Numbered from the stretch's first letter, positions 1 through 8,959 are shown. The stretch is 64,000 nucleotides of DNA from Chryseolinea sp. H1M3-3 (GCF_029360725.1 NZ_JARKMY010000002.1:868001-932000); one strand, 5' to 3'. Made by a program: numbers and translations. The notes: generated from the sequence alone by a model not told the origin.

Positions 1-122
1 CGTTTGAAGATATCGCGACCGGCAAAAGTTTTACGCTATGGATTTCAATGCATCGCAATTGGGTACGGGCTGCCGTTTTTATTGCCGTGGTCGTTATACT
101 CACGCTGTTATATTTTTATTAA
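1..122 (+). CDS. C-terminal end of a membrane protein (partial, cut by window edge)
   Basis: An open frame enters from the left edge (first full codon at 3) and stops at 120-122, giving the last 39 residues of a protein. The visible part is a soluble stretch ending in MHRNW, then about 20 strongly hydrophobic residues (AAVFIAVVVILTLLYFY) up to the stop. This is a C-terminal single membrane helix with a basic residue just before it, so the bulk of the protein lies on the cytoplasmic side or is tail-anchored. No family can be assigned from so little. Codon use in this frame looks coding, while the longer overlapping frames at 4-315 and 38-310 do not. Confidence 0.55.
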   Translation, partial: FEDIATGKSFTLWISMHRNWVRAAVFIAVVVILTLLYFY

Positions 123-270
123 TGGGTTACCGTCTAAGCCCCTGCTGCAGGAGGGTTATGGATGCTACACAGATGGGTTGTTTCGTCGATGGAACTGCTG
201 GCATATTTCCCTCATCATTTATGCTACATCACGGGTCGAAACAATCGTTTCATTTTGTCCTCACAGCCAC

Positions 271-1599
271 TCACCTCAAGGGATCGTTATCATTTATTTT
301 TCCAGCCTGAAATAAGTCCTCGACACTGCGCTTATTCCTGCGTCGTTTATGATTCAGTACGTTAGAACTTTCCATGTCGCCACGGTCAGGGTACACGATT
401 GGTACTGTTAAACATACACTTTGCATGGGTAGCACATCCTGCCAATCAATGATCAGTTGTTTATAAGCTTTGCCCACCGCCCGAATGTTTCGGTTTAGAT
501 CGTATAGGCCTAGCGTGTTTACATTTCCATTATTTTCCCGAAGGGCAGAATCCCAATCCACCTGGTCGGTAAGCGAATACCAGGTAAATCCTAAGATGGG
601 CATCCCGTCGTTCCGGACCCGCATGACATTCGCCCATTGCTTCCAAAGCCAGTTAGCAGCGGCATCGCCTGAGGGTCCTTCCTGCATATTCGTTTCTGTG
701 TGCATAATGGGTAGCCTATAACGGTCATAATATTGAGATGTGATGGTATGATATCCAAAGATCTCCCCCGATGCACGGGTGCTCCCATCCTCAGCAACAC
801 GATGCTCGTTGGTCATGTAGTAATCATTGCCCATGATGCAATGACGCTTTAAATTGTTGGAAGTGAAGAAATGATATTCCTCACGTGTCATCCCATTATC
901 CATGAGATACTCATACATCTCTGATTCCACTCTTTTTCCATAGTTGAGATCCAGGGATAAAAACCTTCTGGCATTCATCAACTCCGCCGGTTTGATCGCC
1001 TTAGGATTTTCTGCGTGGAAATATTCCGAAGACTCGCTTTGAATAAATATCGCGTTCGGCCGAACTTTCAAGATTTCCTGCATCGCCAGTACATTTGCCT
1101 TCACAATATGTTTCAATGCCGTTACAAAGGAGAGATCGGTGGTGAGTTGCTCGTTCCACCATCCATAGTAGGCAGAAAAAATCGCGCAGATATACATCTC
1201 GTTGACGGGTGTATACAGCTGGACCCAGGGAAACCTGTTGGCGAATGCCGCTGCATACCCGGCAAAAAGCCTGGGAAAATCTGGATTTTGAAAATTTCCG
1301 ATCCAATCGGGAACACCGAAATGACATAAGTCTACAATGGGAACTATCTTTCGTTTACGAAGATCCTGAAAGGTTTCGTCGGCGAAACTCCAGTCATATT
1401 TATTTTCACCTAAAAAGGTTCGGTGGATAGGTGGACCGTAACGCAAAAATCGGATTCCCAGCTCTTGTACCAGCTCAAAATCTTTTTGCCAATATTTGTA
1501 ATGGCCACACTTTTCAAATTCGTCCATTCTTACCCGGCCATTGTTGATCGTTGGAATGCTGTTTTCTATTCCAGTCGCAAATAAAAATCGATACGGCAT
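271..1599 (-). CDS. Glycoside hydrolase family 1-like protein
   Basis: A 442-residue (beta/alpha)8-barrel protein of the GH1 (beta-glucosidase/beta-galactosidase) type, which hydrolyses beta-glycosides with a retaining two-glutamate mechanism. The acid/base region is YTPVNEM with Glu134, matching the GH1 T-x-N-E signature. The nucleophile region is MHTETN with Glu302, matching I/V-T-E-N. The barrel opening (GIRFLRYGPPIHR, about 48-60) and LGFTWYSLTDQVDW near the end fit the family. There is no signal peptide, so it is probably cytoplasmic. The last 30 residues are very basic and look like an added tail. It resembles the protein at 6051-7352, with the acid/base Glu at the same residue number. 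The substrate cannot be told from sequence, and a role in glycan assembly rather than digestion is possible. Confidence 0.82.
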   Translation of the reverse strand: MPYRFLFATGIENSIPTINNGRVRMDEFEKCGHYKYWQKDFELVQELGIRFLRYGPPIHRTFLGENKYDWSFADETFQDLRKRKIVPIVDLCHFGVPDWIGNFQNPDFPRLFAGYAAAFANRFPWVQLYTPVNEMYICAIFSAYYGWWNEQLTTDLSFVTALKHIVKANVLAMQEILKVRPNAIFIQSESSEYFHAENPKAIKPAELMNARRFLSLDLNYGKRVESEMYEYLMDNGMTREEYHFFTSNNLKRHCIMGNDYYMTNEHRVAEDGSTRASGEIFGYHTITSQYYDRYRLPIMHTETNMQEGPSGDAAANWLWKQWANVMRVRNDGMPILGFTWYSLTDQVDWDSALRENNGNVNTLGLYDLNRNIRAVGKAYKQLIIDWQDVLPMQSVCLTVPIVYPDRGDMESSNVLNHKRRRNKRSVEDLFQAGKINDNDPLR

Positions 1600-1635
1600 A
1601 AGGATTTTAATTATGTGAAAAGAAATTTTTTATTG

Positions 1636-2358
1636 TCAGGATGGCTGTTGTTCAAGGGAAGAAGCATTGATTGTATCAAATGCTTGCTTAAGGATGTTAT
1701 ACGGCCGGTAACCTACAATGATGATCCCTTTATTAGATGCGGGATTTTGGAAGGTTAGCGTAGGGAACCGTCCTATGGAGTGGAACTTTGTTTTTTGTAA
1801 ATCATTTCTGAATGCTTCTTTTCCATTTCCCTGATCCCAGTCCTTTTGAAAAGTTGAAAAGTTAAACAACTCGGATTCTAATGTTTTTGCAACAGACAAA
1901 AGTATCTCGGGTTTCGAAATATTCTGGCCGTCTTCCATCAGCGCCTTTCGAATTAGCTGTAAATATTTTTCTGCTGCTGCTTGCGACTGTAGCCCTACCG
2001 TTTTAACGGCAATGCAAGCTGGATATGAAGAGCTTGGGGGGTCTTCATGCCAGATGCTGTATTTCATCTTCGTCTGTGTGACTTCACTAGCGTGCATCCA
2101 AACGGGACCCATCTGAATAGGCCTGGTAACGGAATTGATGGGATCATTGTAATTTTTCCAATGCGGTATCAGGCCACCCATAACATAGTTATGACTGATC
2201 TGGCCGCCATATTCGGCAAGAAGTTTTTGCCAGTGTATTTCGAACGCCCAACTCCAACAGCAAAGTGGGTCAGTATAATAGTTGATTTTTATCTGACCCA
2301 CTTTGTCTGTGTTATTTAGATTTTTTTGCTGAAGATTTTGCTTTTGAAATTGCTGCAT
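1636..2358 (-). CDS. DsbA/FrnE-like thioredoxin-fold protein
   Basis: About 240 residues with the DsbA-family pattern: a first beta strand IKINYYTD, then DPLCCWSWAFE, where Cys33 begins the active site. FrnE/SpxH-like homologs often have DPLCxWCW; here the second cysteine of the CxxC is serine (C-C-W-S). Redox chemistry may therefore be monothiol or isomerase-like. The cis-proline region is GRFPTLTF near the C-terminus. There is no signal peptide, so it is cytoplasmic like FrnE. I chose the ATG at 2358. An ATG at 2424 with GGAG five bases upstream is also possible and adds 22 residues. Either way the 5' end overlaps the catalase gene in another frame, so the two are probably cotranscribed and translationally coupled. 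Confidence 0.8.
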   Translation of the reverse strand: MQQFQKQNLQQKNLNNTDKVGQIKINYYTDPLCCWSWAFEIHWQKLLAEYGGQISHNYVMGGLIPHWKNYNDPINSVTRPIQMGPVWMHASEVTQTKMKYSIWHEDPPSSSYPACIAVKTVGLQSQAAAEKYLQLIRKALMEDGQNISKPEILLSVAKTLESELFNFSTFQKDWDQGNGKEAFRNDLQKTKFHSIGRFPTLTFQNPASNKGIIIVGYRPYNILKQAFDTINASSLEQQPS

Positions 2359-3349
2359 CGGGGTTTTTTCTAGTTCTACCACTTGACAAGTCTCCACCAG
2401 GGGTCGTTCCAGAAGGCCCGCCATACGAGCTCCACTGTTTTTCTCCTATCGGTGTAGCTGCTGTAACTTCCGCGCTCCTCTCTTTGCTCAGTTCTTCATC
2501 CATTTTACGAACGGTAGATTCAGTTCGTTCCGTACCTTCGATCTCCTGGTCGACCAGTCCATTAGTGGCTGCGACATGGGCAATCGGGTCATCGATATAT
2601 TGCCAAACTTCACCGAGTTCCGGACTCACGCCATCGTTCCATGGTCCGCGTACTTCCTGTCCGTTAGACATGTTAAAATACGTATTGCTATGCCGTGGAT
2701 CTCCTTGAAGAACACCTGGCGGAAAGTTTGGAGTAATGGTTTGCAATGCAGCATCAAACATTTGGAAGTGCGCGATTTCCCGCGTCATCAAAAACTTCAA
2801 TGTTTCCTTTACGTATGGATCGTCTGTGAATTTCATCAAATATTCGTAGACAATTTTTGCACGTGCCTCGGCACCCATATTTGAACGTAAATCAACAGTA
2901 AGGTCACCGTTGGCATTCACATAGGTACCGCTCCATGGTATACCCCTGCTGTCAGTTAGCACGGGGCCGCCAGCGCTTTCCACAAGGAAATGCGGATTTG
3001 CCATGGCTTCGTGGATGACATTTTCTTTTGAGGCCTTTCCGCCGAGCAGTTTCATGATCTCTGATTCATCCGCTGCGTCTTTTAGTTTTCCGTTGACGCC
3101 GGAAAGAAGCATTTGAATCGTAGCGCCAACAATTTCGAGATGGCTGAATTCCTCGGTAGCAATGTCCATCAATAAATCATATTTATCTGGATATGGCTCT
3201 TTTGCACCGAAGGCTTGCACAAAGTACTGCATAGCAGCTTTCAGTTCACCATTAGGTCCACCAAATTGCTGTAATAGTAAATTAGCAAATCGCGGGTCTG
3301 GTCCTGAAACTCTTGCATTGAATTGTAAATCCTTTACATGATAGAACAT
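2312..3349 (-). CDS. Manganese catalase
   Basis: A non-haem dimanganese catalase (345 residues), which converts hydrogen peroxide to water and oxygen in the cytoplasm. The ferritin-like four-helix core carries the expected ligands: Glu35 in GELKAAMQYF, the E-E-F-S-H motif with Glu67 and His70, Glu161 in GAEARAKIVYEYL and the EIAHF motif with His194. The spacing matches the characterised Lactobacillus enzyme with small offsets. The C-terminal 60 residues are a charged Lys/Ser/Thr-rich tail (ending KSSAKKSK), common in Bacteroidota members. Its 3' end overlaps the start of the downstream DsbA-like gene. The 464-base space upstream is free of genes and should hold its promoter. Confidence 0.95.
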   Translation of the reverse strand: MFYHVKDLQFNARVSGPDPRFANLLLQQFGGPNGELKAAMQYFVQAFGAKEPYPDKYDLLMDIATEEFSHLEIVGATIQMLLSGVNGKLKDAADESEIMKLLGGKASKENVIHEAMANPHFLVESAGGPVLTDSRGIPWSGTYVNANGDLTVDLRSNMGAEARAKIVYEYLMKFTDDPYVKETLKFLMTREIAHFQMFDAALQTITPNFPPGVLQGDPRHSNTYFNMSNGQEVRGPWNDGVSPELGEVWQYIDDPIAHVAATNGLVDQEIEGTERTESTVRKMDEELSKERSAEVTAATPIGEKQWSSYGGPSGTTPGGDLSSGRTRKNPDAAISKAKSSAKKSK

Positions 3350-3813
3350 AATGTGTTGTTTTAATTTTTTTTAATGCGTCAACTAATATGCCACGCGTTT
3401 GTCATCTTGTGATTTTTCGCGTCCACTTTCCGTAATGACCAGAATTTCTACTCTCTCTTTCGAAATAGTTGCTTGATGGATTTCAAAGCTTCACTGTGCG
3501 CATGCAGTTTTGGTTAGGCAATTCCCCGCTGTGAGAATGTTTTGCCTCAAACGTATGGAGGTCAGCGGGCCATATCACTCGTGAATTTTAATACCGATTT
3601 TTTGGTATTTTTTATTCTGACAATAATCTGTCGTTCAGAATTTTCTACAGATTGAGGAACAACCTTCACGAATGAAAATAGTGTATTCCTCTTCGTACCT
3701 TTTTTTTATCATTAATAATTGCCACGTCTCGATACATAATATCTGGCATAGAATTGTAATAATTCTTGGCGCCCGTTAGCCGCATTTTAACTTTCATTAA
3801 AATTTTAAACATT
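3350..3813. other. Gene-free divergent region between catalase and glycosyltransferase
   Basis: No convincing open frame. The region must carry promoters for both the leftward catalase and the rightward glycosyltransferase operon. A weak hairpin lies at 3590-3609 (AATACC/GGTATT, followed by TTTTATT on the plus strand) and could terminate a short transcript. I could not identify a confident Bacteroidota TTTG/TAnnTTTG promoter pair. Confidence 0.4.
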
Positions 3814-4950
3814 ATGAATACGCCAGAAACTACAACGTTGATTTGCTTTTCGCATCTCCGCTGGAACTTTGTCTACCAACGGCCGCAACATTTAATGAGC
3901 CGGTTCTCCAAGGCGATGCGTGTTATCTACATTGAGGAACCATACTTTGACGATACGGTTTCATTTGAAATTACCAACGTGAGCGATAACTTATGGATTG
4001 CTGTTCCACACCTGCGAAAAGGAATGAGCGATTCGGAGATCATCAAGCACCAGCGGGACTTCATCTCCAGGATGCTTGTTAATATGAACATTAGCCAATA
4101 CGTTGCCTGGTACTACACACCGATGGCGTTGCGATTTACGGATCATCTTAATCCATCAGTGATCGTGTACGATTGCATGGACGAATTGACGGGGTTTAAA
4201 TTTGCGCCGCAAGAGCTCAAAGACCTTGAAAAAAAGTTACTGCAGAAAGCGGACGTGGTGTTTACCGGTGGGTACAGTCTCTATGAAGCTAAAAAACACC
4301 AGCATCATTCTATACATCCGTTCCCGAGTAGTATTGAATACCATCATTTTGCGAAAGCAAGAACAATTGTCGAGGATCCCATTGACCAAATCAACATATC
4401 CAATCCACGCTTTGGTTTTTATGGGGTTATCGATGAAAGAATGGATATTGACCTAGTGCGGGACATCGCTGAGCAAAGAAGTGAATGGAATATTATCTTA
4501 CTGGGGCCGGTGGTCAAAATCAGCGAACAGGATTTGCCTCGCCTTCCTAATATTCATTATCTGGGAATGAAAAAGTATGAAGAACTGCCTTCATACCTGG
4601 CAGGATGGGATGTTGCCATTATGCCTTTTGCCCGAAACGAGGCCACCAGGTATATCAGCCCAACTAAAACTCCGGAGTTTTTAGCTGCAGGAAAGCCAAT
4701 CATATCCACACCGATACACGACGTAGTTAAACAATACAGTACTGTTGTTCATTTTGCGGAGACGGCAGAAGAGTTTATTCACATCGCGGAAAATAAGATT
4801 GTGCAGAATCAGATGTGGTTAGATAACGTTGATGAAATTTTAAAAGAAAATTCATGGGATAAGACATGGCATAAAATGAATGAATTGATTTTGACAGCCT
4901 TAAATTCTACAGAAAATAAACTAGAAGAAAAAAGACAAGAATATGTTTGA
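3814..4950 (+). CDS. Glycosyltransferase (GT4/TuaH-like)
   Basis: A 378-residue cytoplasmic GT-B type glycosyltransferase. The N-terminus (LICFSHLRWNFVYQRPQHL) is typical of a bacterial family that transfers sugars onto envelope polysaccharides or glycolipids. The C-terminal nucleotide-sugar half contains the P-T-K-T-P-E-F-L-A-A-G-K-P stretch of group 1 transferases, with the conserved E-x7-E region partly replaced. I start at ATG 3814; a TTG 48 bases upstream is unlikely. The stop overlaps the glf start by 8 bases (ATGTTTGA), so the two proteins are translationally coupled. The context suggests it transfers galactofuranose or extends a glycan containing it. The acceptor is unknown. Confidence 0.85.
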   Translation: MNTPETTTLICFSHLRWNFVYQRPQHLMSRFSKAMRVIYIEEPYFDDTVSFEITNVSDNLWIAVPHLRKGMSDSEIIKHQRDFISRMLVNMNISQYVAWYYTPMALRFTDHLNPSVIVYDCMDELTGFKFAPQELKDLEKKLLQKADVVFTGGYSLYEAKKHQHHSIHPFPSSIEYHHFAKARTIVEDPIDQINISNPRFGFYGVIDERMDIDLVRDIAEQRSEWNIILLGPVVKISEQDLPRLPNIHYLGMKKYEELPSYLAGWDVAIMPFARNEATRYISPTKTPEFLAAGKPIISTPIHDVVKQYSTVVHFAETAEEFIHIAENKIVQNQMWLDNVDEILKENSWDKTWHKMNELILTALNSTENKLEEKRQEYV

Positions 4951-6073
4951 TTATATGATCGTTGGCGCAGGGTTCGCAGGGTGCGTGCTCGCGGAGAGGT
5001 TGGCTACAGTAGCGAACAAAAAAGTGTTGATCGTAGAACAGCGTGATCACATCGGAGGAAACGCCTATGATTACTATAACCATAACGGAATTCTGGTACA
5101 TAAATATGGCCCCCATATTTTTCATACCAACAGCAAGAAAGTTTTTGACTACCTAAGTCAGTTTACATTGTGGCGGCCCTATGAACATCGGGTGTTAGCG
5201 AGTGTCGATGGACAGTTGGTTCCACTTCCTATCAATCTTACTACTATCAACACGCTGTACGGGCTACGCTTAAATTGTGATGAGGTTGAAAGTTTTTTCA
5301 ACCTGAAGGCTGAAAAAGTAGATAAGATCCGAACCTCCGAAGATGTTGTAGTTAGTAAGGTAGGCCGGGAGTTGTATGAGAAATTTTTCAAGGGGTATAC
5401 AAAAAAACAATGGGATTTGGATCCTTCTGAGCTGGATGCATCGGTTGCTTCCCGTGTTCCTGTGCGGATAAATAAAGACGATCGTTATTTTACAGATTCA
5501 TACCAGGCTATGCCGCTGCATGGTTATACTAAAATGTTTAGAAACATGTTGTCGCATCCTAATATTAAGGTGATGCTGAACACCGACTACAAGGAGGTCG
5601 TGGATTTTATTCCTTTTCACCGAATGATTTATACCGGACCAATTGATAATTACTTTGACTATTGTTATGGAAAGCTCCCGTACCGGTCAATCGAGTTTAA
5701 ATTCGATACCCTGGACACGGAACATTATCAGCCGACGGGAACTGTTAATTACCCGAATGAACACGCGTACACCCGCATTACGGAATTTAAGCATCTTACC
5801 GGACAACGGCATTCAAAGACAACCATCGTTTATGAGTATCCGAAAGCAGATGGTGATCCTTACTATCCGATCCCCCGTCCGGAAAATGCCGAACTCTACA
5901 AAAAATATAAGTTGCTTGCAGACAGCATGACAAATACTTTCTTTACAGGAAGATTAGGTACCTATAAGTATTATAACATGGATCAGGTTGTTGCACAATC
6001 ACTAACGTTGTTTGAAAAGCTGACACAACAGAAAATTAAACTCGAGCTTAATGGACATGCCAAGGCTTCCTGA
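4943..6073 (+). CDS. glf: UDP-galactopyranose mutase
   Basis: A flavoenzyme (376 residues) that interconverts UDP-galactopyranose and UDP-galactofuranose, supplying Galf for cell-surface glycans. The Rossmann FAD site is VGAGFAG (residues 7-13), followed by VEQRDHIGGNAYD and the KYGPHIFHT segment. The Glf domain includes FFKGYTKKQWD and a C-terminal RLGTYKYYNMDQVV, which carries the conserved Arg and Asp that contact substrate and flavin. Length is normal for bacterial Glf. It overlaps the glycosyltransferase upstream by 8 bases and the GH1-like gene downstream by 23 bases, so the three form one tightly coupled operon. Confidence 0.96.
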   Translation: MFDYMIVGAGFAGCVLAERLATVANKKVLIVEQRDHIGGNAYDYYNHNGILVHKYGPHIFHTNSKKVFDYLSQFTLWRPYEHRVLASVDGQLVPLPINLTTINTLYGLRLNCDEVESFFNLKAEKVDKIRTSEDVVVSKVGRELYEKFFKGYTKKQWDLDPSELDASVASRVPVRINKDDRYFTDSYQAMPLHGYTKMFRNMLSHPNIKVMLNTDYKEVVDFIPFHRMIYTGPIDNYFDYCYGKLPYRSIEFKFDTLDTEHYQPTGTVNYPNEHAYTRITEFKHLTGQRHSKTTIVYEYPKADGDPYYPIPRPENAELYKKYKLLADSMTNTFFTGRLGTYKYYNMDQVVAQSLTLFEKLTQQKIKLELNGHAKAS

Positions 6074-7352
6074 AATTTGGGGCGGACTGGAATGTTCTTT
6101 TACGCGAGTCCGCGATTCCTATGGCGACCAGCTTGATTATTGTGGCCACTACCGAAGGGGTGTACAGGATATTGAGTACATCGCACAAGTTGGTTTCCGT
6201 GCCCTGCGATATCCTATTATATGGGAACGTTATAAGCCTGGCCAGGACGATGTTTCCTGGGATTGGCTTGAAAGGCAATTGAATGCCTTACGGTATTATA
6301 ACATAAAACCGATCGCAGGTCTTGTGCATCACGGCAGCGGGCCAATTCACGCATGTGTTAATGATCCGTGCTTTAGTAAGGAAATCGAGAAGTTCGCTGC
6401 TCAGGTGGCTCGTAAATTTCCCTGGATCGAATATTACACCCCCATAAATGAACCACTAACTACGGCGCGGTTTTGCGGGCTTTATGGGTTTTGGTATCCG
6501 CACAAAAAAGACGCGAAATCTTTTGCGGAAATTTTGCTAAATGAATTAAAGGCAACCGTTTTGTCCATGAAAGCTGTACGGAAAGTCAACCCACATGCAA
6601 AGCTGGTTCAAACAGAGGATTTAGGTAAAACTTATAGCACGCCGTTGCTGACTTATCAGGCCGAATTTGAAAATGAACGGCGTTGGCTTTCCTATGACCT
6701 GTTGTGTGGTGTGGTTAAGCCAGGACATCCTATGTGGCAATATTTAACCTGGGTTGGAATACAAGAAGATGCGTTGGCATTTTTTATTGATAATCCCTGT
6801 CCTCCAGATATTATCGGTGCTGATTATTATGCAACATCCGAACGCTTTTTGGATGAGCATATAAACAATTATCCCCCGCATGTTCACGGATCAAATGGAA
6901 AGCACAGGTACGCCGATGTGGAAGCGATCCGGATAAAACTTAACAAGCCGCATGGACCTAAAGTCTTGTTGCAAGAGTGCTGGAACCGGTATAAAATTCC
7001 TATTGTAATAACGGAAGTACATATACATGGTACTGCCGAAGATCAGATTCGTTGGTTCAACCATATCTGGAGTACCTGCCTGGACCTAGTGAAGAACGGG
7101 GTAGATATTAAGGCTGTTACCGCCTGGGCAATGTTCGGTTCTTATGGCTGGAGCAAATTATTAACGGAGCCACCAGGCGAATATGAAAGGGGGGTGTTCG
7201 ATCTGTCGCCAGGTTATCCGAAGCCGACCGCATACACTCGTTTTCTAAAGGCGTTGGCAGACGACCCTTACTTTAAACATCCGGCATTGTATGAGAAGGG
7301 CTGGTGGCAATTGGAAAATCGATTTTTAATGGCAGATCGAATTGATCAATAG
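6051..7352 (+). CDS. Glycoside hydrolase family 1-like protein, last gene of the glf operon
   Basis: A 433-residue GH1-like barrel. The acid/base is Glu134 in YYTPINEP and the nucleophile is Glu322 in IVITEVH, so both catalytic glutamates are present. There is no signal peptide. Similar domains occur fused to a dTDP-4-dehydrorhamnose-reductase-like domain in other bacteria; here the fusion partner is absent. The start overlaps the 3' end of glf by 23 bases; a second ATG at 6057 would give an overlap of 17. Coupling to Glf and a glycosyltransferase suggests work on a cytoplasmic glycan intermediate rather than on external sugar. The protein resembles the one at 271-1599 in length and motif spacing. 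The substrate is unknown. Confidence 0.82.
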   Translation: MDMPRLPEIWGGLECSFTRVRDSYGDQLDYCGHYRRGVQDIEYIAQVGFRALRYPIIWERYKPGQDDVSWDWLERQLNALRYYNIKPIAGLVHHGSGPIHACVNDPCFSKEIEKFAAQVARKFPWIEYYTPINEPLTTARFCGLYGFWYPHKKDAKSFAEILLNELKATVLSMKAVRKVNPHAKLVQTEDLGKTYSTPLLTYQAEFENERRWLSYDLLCGVVKPGHPMWQYLTWVGIQEDALAFFIDNPCPPDIIGADYYATSERFLDEHINNYPPHVHGSNGKHRYADVEAIRIKLNKPHGPKVLLQECWNRYKIPIVITEVHIHGTAEDQIRWFNHIWSTCLDLVKNGVDIKAVTAWAMFGSYGWSKLLTEPPGEYERGVFDLSPGYPKPTAYTRFLKALADDPYFKHPALYEKGWWQLENRFLMADRIDQ

Positions 7353-7427
7353 AATTGATTTTAGGTAGGTGCAGAATGACTGTTTTTAAATGGTCGTTTT
7401 GTTTGCGTCAGCTAGTATAAATTCGTT

Positions 7428-7817
7428 ATGAATGTTTTCAAATCCTTGATTATTGTTCAATCGTCATACACATTTATAACAGCAGCGTGGCCCATCGTGC
7501 ATATACAAAGTTTCATGGAAGTTACGGGATATAAGACGGATGTGTGGCTGGTAAAAACCGTGGGCGCATTATTGATTCCTGTTGCCTCATGTCTTTTTTC
7601 TTTCTTGTGGATCTGGAGAGATCGGAGGCCCGCAGTCATTCTTGGAGTCCTGACTTGCCTTGCATTTATCAGCATTGATTTTTACTACGCCTTAACGGAT
7701 GTGATTTCTGACATCTACCTGGTTGATGGATTCGTCCAGATTGTCTTTCTATTTTGTTGGATTTATATTTTAGCGAAACACCATGACAGGTTGATTCAGA
7801 GGAGAAGTAATGAATAA
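7428..7817 (+). CDS. Small four-helix membrane protein, unknown function
   Basis: 129 residues with four likely membrane segments (about 8-28, 42-63, 68-88 and 100-118) separated by short loops. The third segment is preceded by WRDRRP, placing that loop in the cytoplasm by the positive-inside rule. It begins 75 bases after the GH1-like gene on the same strand and could be a late member of that operon. I recognise no family. Hydrophobicity and codon use support a real gene. Confidence 0.6.
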   Translation: MNVFKSLIIVQSSYTFITAAWPIVHIQSFMEVTGYKTDVWLVKTVGALLIPVASCLFSFLWIWRDRRPAVILGVLTCLAFISIDFYYALTDVISDIYLVDGFVQIVFLFCWIYILAKHHDRLIQRRSNE

Positions 7818-7862
7818 CAAAAATTCGACATAGGCATTCTGTAGAAACTATCATCTAAAAAT

Positions 7863-8615
7863 TTAATGCTTGTGCTTTGCCGAGTCTAATTTATCTGTAA
7901 TGATAAATTGTCGGAATTCACCTCTTTCCCAGGCGTTGGCTAGCGGATCGACTTGTGGGGTAGAAATGTCAGCCCTGTTTTTTCTTTTTTCATCCGTGGA
8001 AATATTGAAGCGCTCGTCCCGGTCCTGTACAAGCTTTGGATCGATTTGACCATCCTTTGTGAACCCCATCATGATCATTGGACTTCCGACAGGGAGCTCT
8101 CTTTCTTGATCGGTATGCCAGGTATGAATGGTTTTTCCGTAAGTAGATACCAATTTTTCCATAAGCTCATGCTCTACCGCGTCGGGTATACCTGGGGCAA
8201 CCAACGTTCCAGACGTCACTTCATAATGATGCGAGTGCCATAATTTTTTTTCTTCTTTTGGAAGCTGTTGAAAAATTTTTTCTGACACGATATATTCAAC
8301 ACCCATAATCTTTGCGTCCTCTCCGTTTCCGTCATAAATTATCGCCTGATGGAAATCTTCATTGAGTTGAGAGACATAATGATGTGCTTCCATCTGTGCT
8401 TTCATATTCCCGTTGTAAAAGTGAAAGCCATCCAGGTAAGTATTTATTTTCTTCAAAGGCGATTTATTCTGTATCAGGTCGGCCCCCGATTCAAGTGTTT
8501 TTGATTTTGAATCTTTTTCCCCACCAGGTACCTCGACATTCGATCCGGTGTTCTTTCCGCCGCAGTTTACTAAAAGTAAAAAACAAAAAGCCATGGGATA
8601 ATGATAGTATTTCAT
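7863..8615 (-). CDS. OBAP-like (DUF1264) lipoprotein
   Basis: About 250 residues with a lipoprotein signal at the N-terminus (hydrophobic AFCFLLL then lipobox LVNC), so it is anchored in the envelope. After a 40-residue linker comes a DUF1264 domain, the family of plant oil-body-associated proteins: DGFHFYNGNMKAQMEAHHY, LNEDFHQAIIYDG and MGVEYIVSEKIF are typical. Many histidines (EAHHY, WHSHHYEV, HTWHTD) could bind metal. The biochemical role of the family is not established. I chose the ATG at 8615 because it puts the lipobox at the right distance; an upstream ATG at 8651 would bury the signal. It converges on the small membrane protein with 45 bases between the stops. Confidence 0.78.
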   Translation of the reverse strand: MKYYHYPMAFCFLLLVNCGGKNTGSNVEVPGGEKDSKSKTLESGADLIQNKSPLKKINTYLDGFHFYNGNMKAQMEAHHYVSQLNEDFHQAIIYDGNGEDAKIMGVEYIVSEKIFQQLPKEEKKLWHSHHYEVTSGTLVAPGIPDAVEHELMEKLVSTYGKTIHTWHTDQERELPVGSPMIMMGFTKDGQIDPKLVQDRDERFNISTDEKRKNRADISTPQVDPLANAWERGEFRQFIITDKLDSAKHKH

Positions 8616-8651
8616 AAAGCATGAATTAAATATGAAATGATAAGTCATCAC

Positions 8652-8959
8652 CAGCGCTAAATTGATACCGATTTTTTTAAATGACTGTCATTGAAAAAAT
8701 GCCGGCTTAACCTAAGTTGTCTAATCGAGTTTTAACGGTGGGGTGGTTTCCTCACAATTGTGGGGAATTTTTTCGTTCTAAACATTGGGGTGGAAAAATT
8801 AGCCTTTCTATACGATGATATTCCCTTACAATAAATCTGATTATGTGGTTAAACGATGAGTCGATACAAAATTTTTGGCGATATCCTTGTGAGGCATAAT
8901 TTTTGACTTCCCTCTACTACATTTCAGTGTTTGGACAATTCACTTTAAAAAAAAATAGT
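8652..8959. other. Gene-free region with an orphan hairpin
   Basis: Lies between the divergent OBAP-like lipoprotein and the alcohol dehydrogenase, so it holds both promoters. It contains a terminator-like hairpin (8748-8773) not preceded by any plus-strand gene. No open frame of interest. Confidence 0.4.
8748..8773 (+). terminator. Terminator-like hairpin without an upstream gene
   Basis: TTCCTCAC (8748-8755), loop AATT, GTGGGGAA (8760-8767), then six T. The stem is 8 bp with one G-U pair. It has the form of an intrinsic terminator on the plus strand, but the only gene to its left points the other way, so it would end a short untranslated RNA or attenuate the dehydrogenase leader. Confidence 0.4.

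Noticed and set aside
3590-3609. Short AATACC/GGTATT hairpin
   Set aside because: Only six paired bases in T-rich DNA, too weak to call a terminator.
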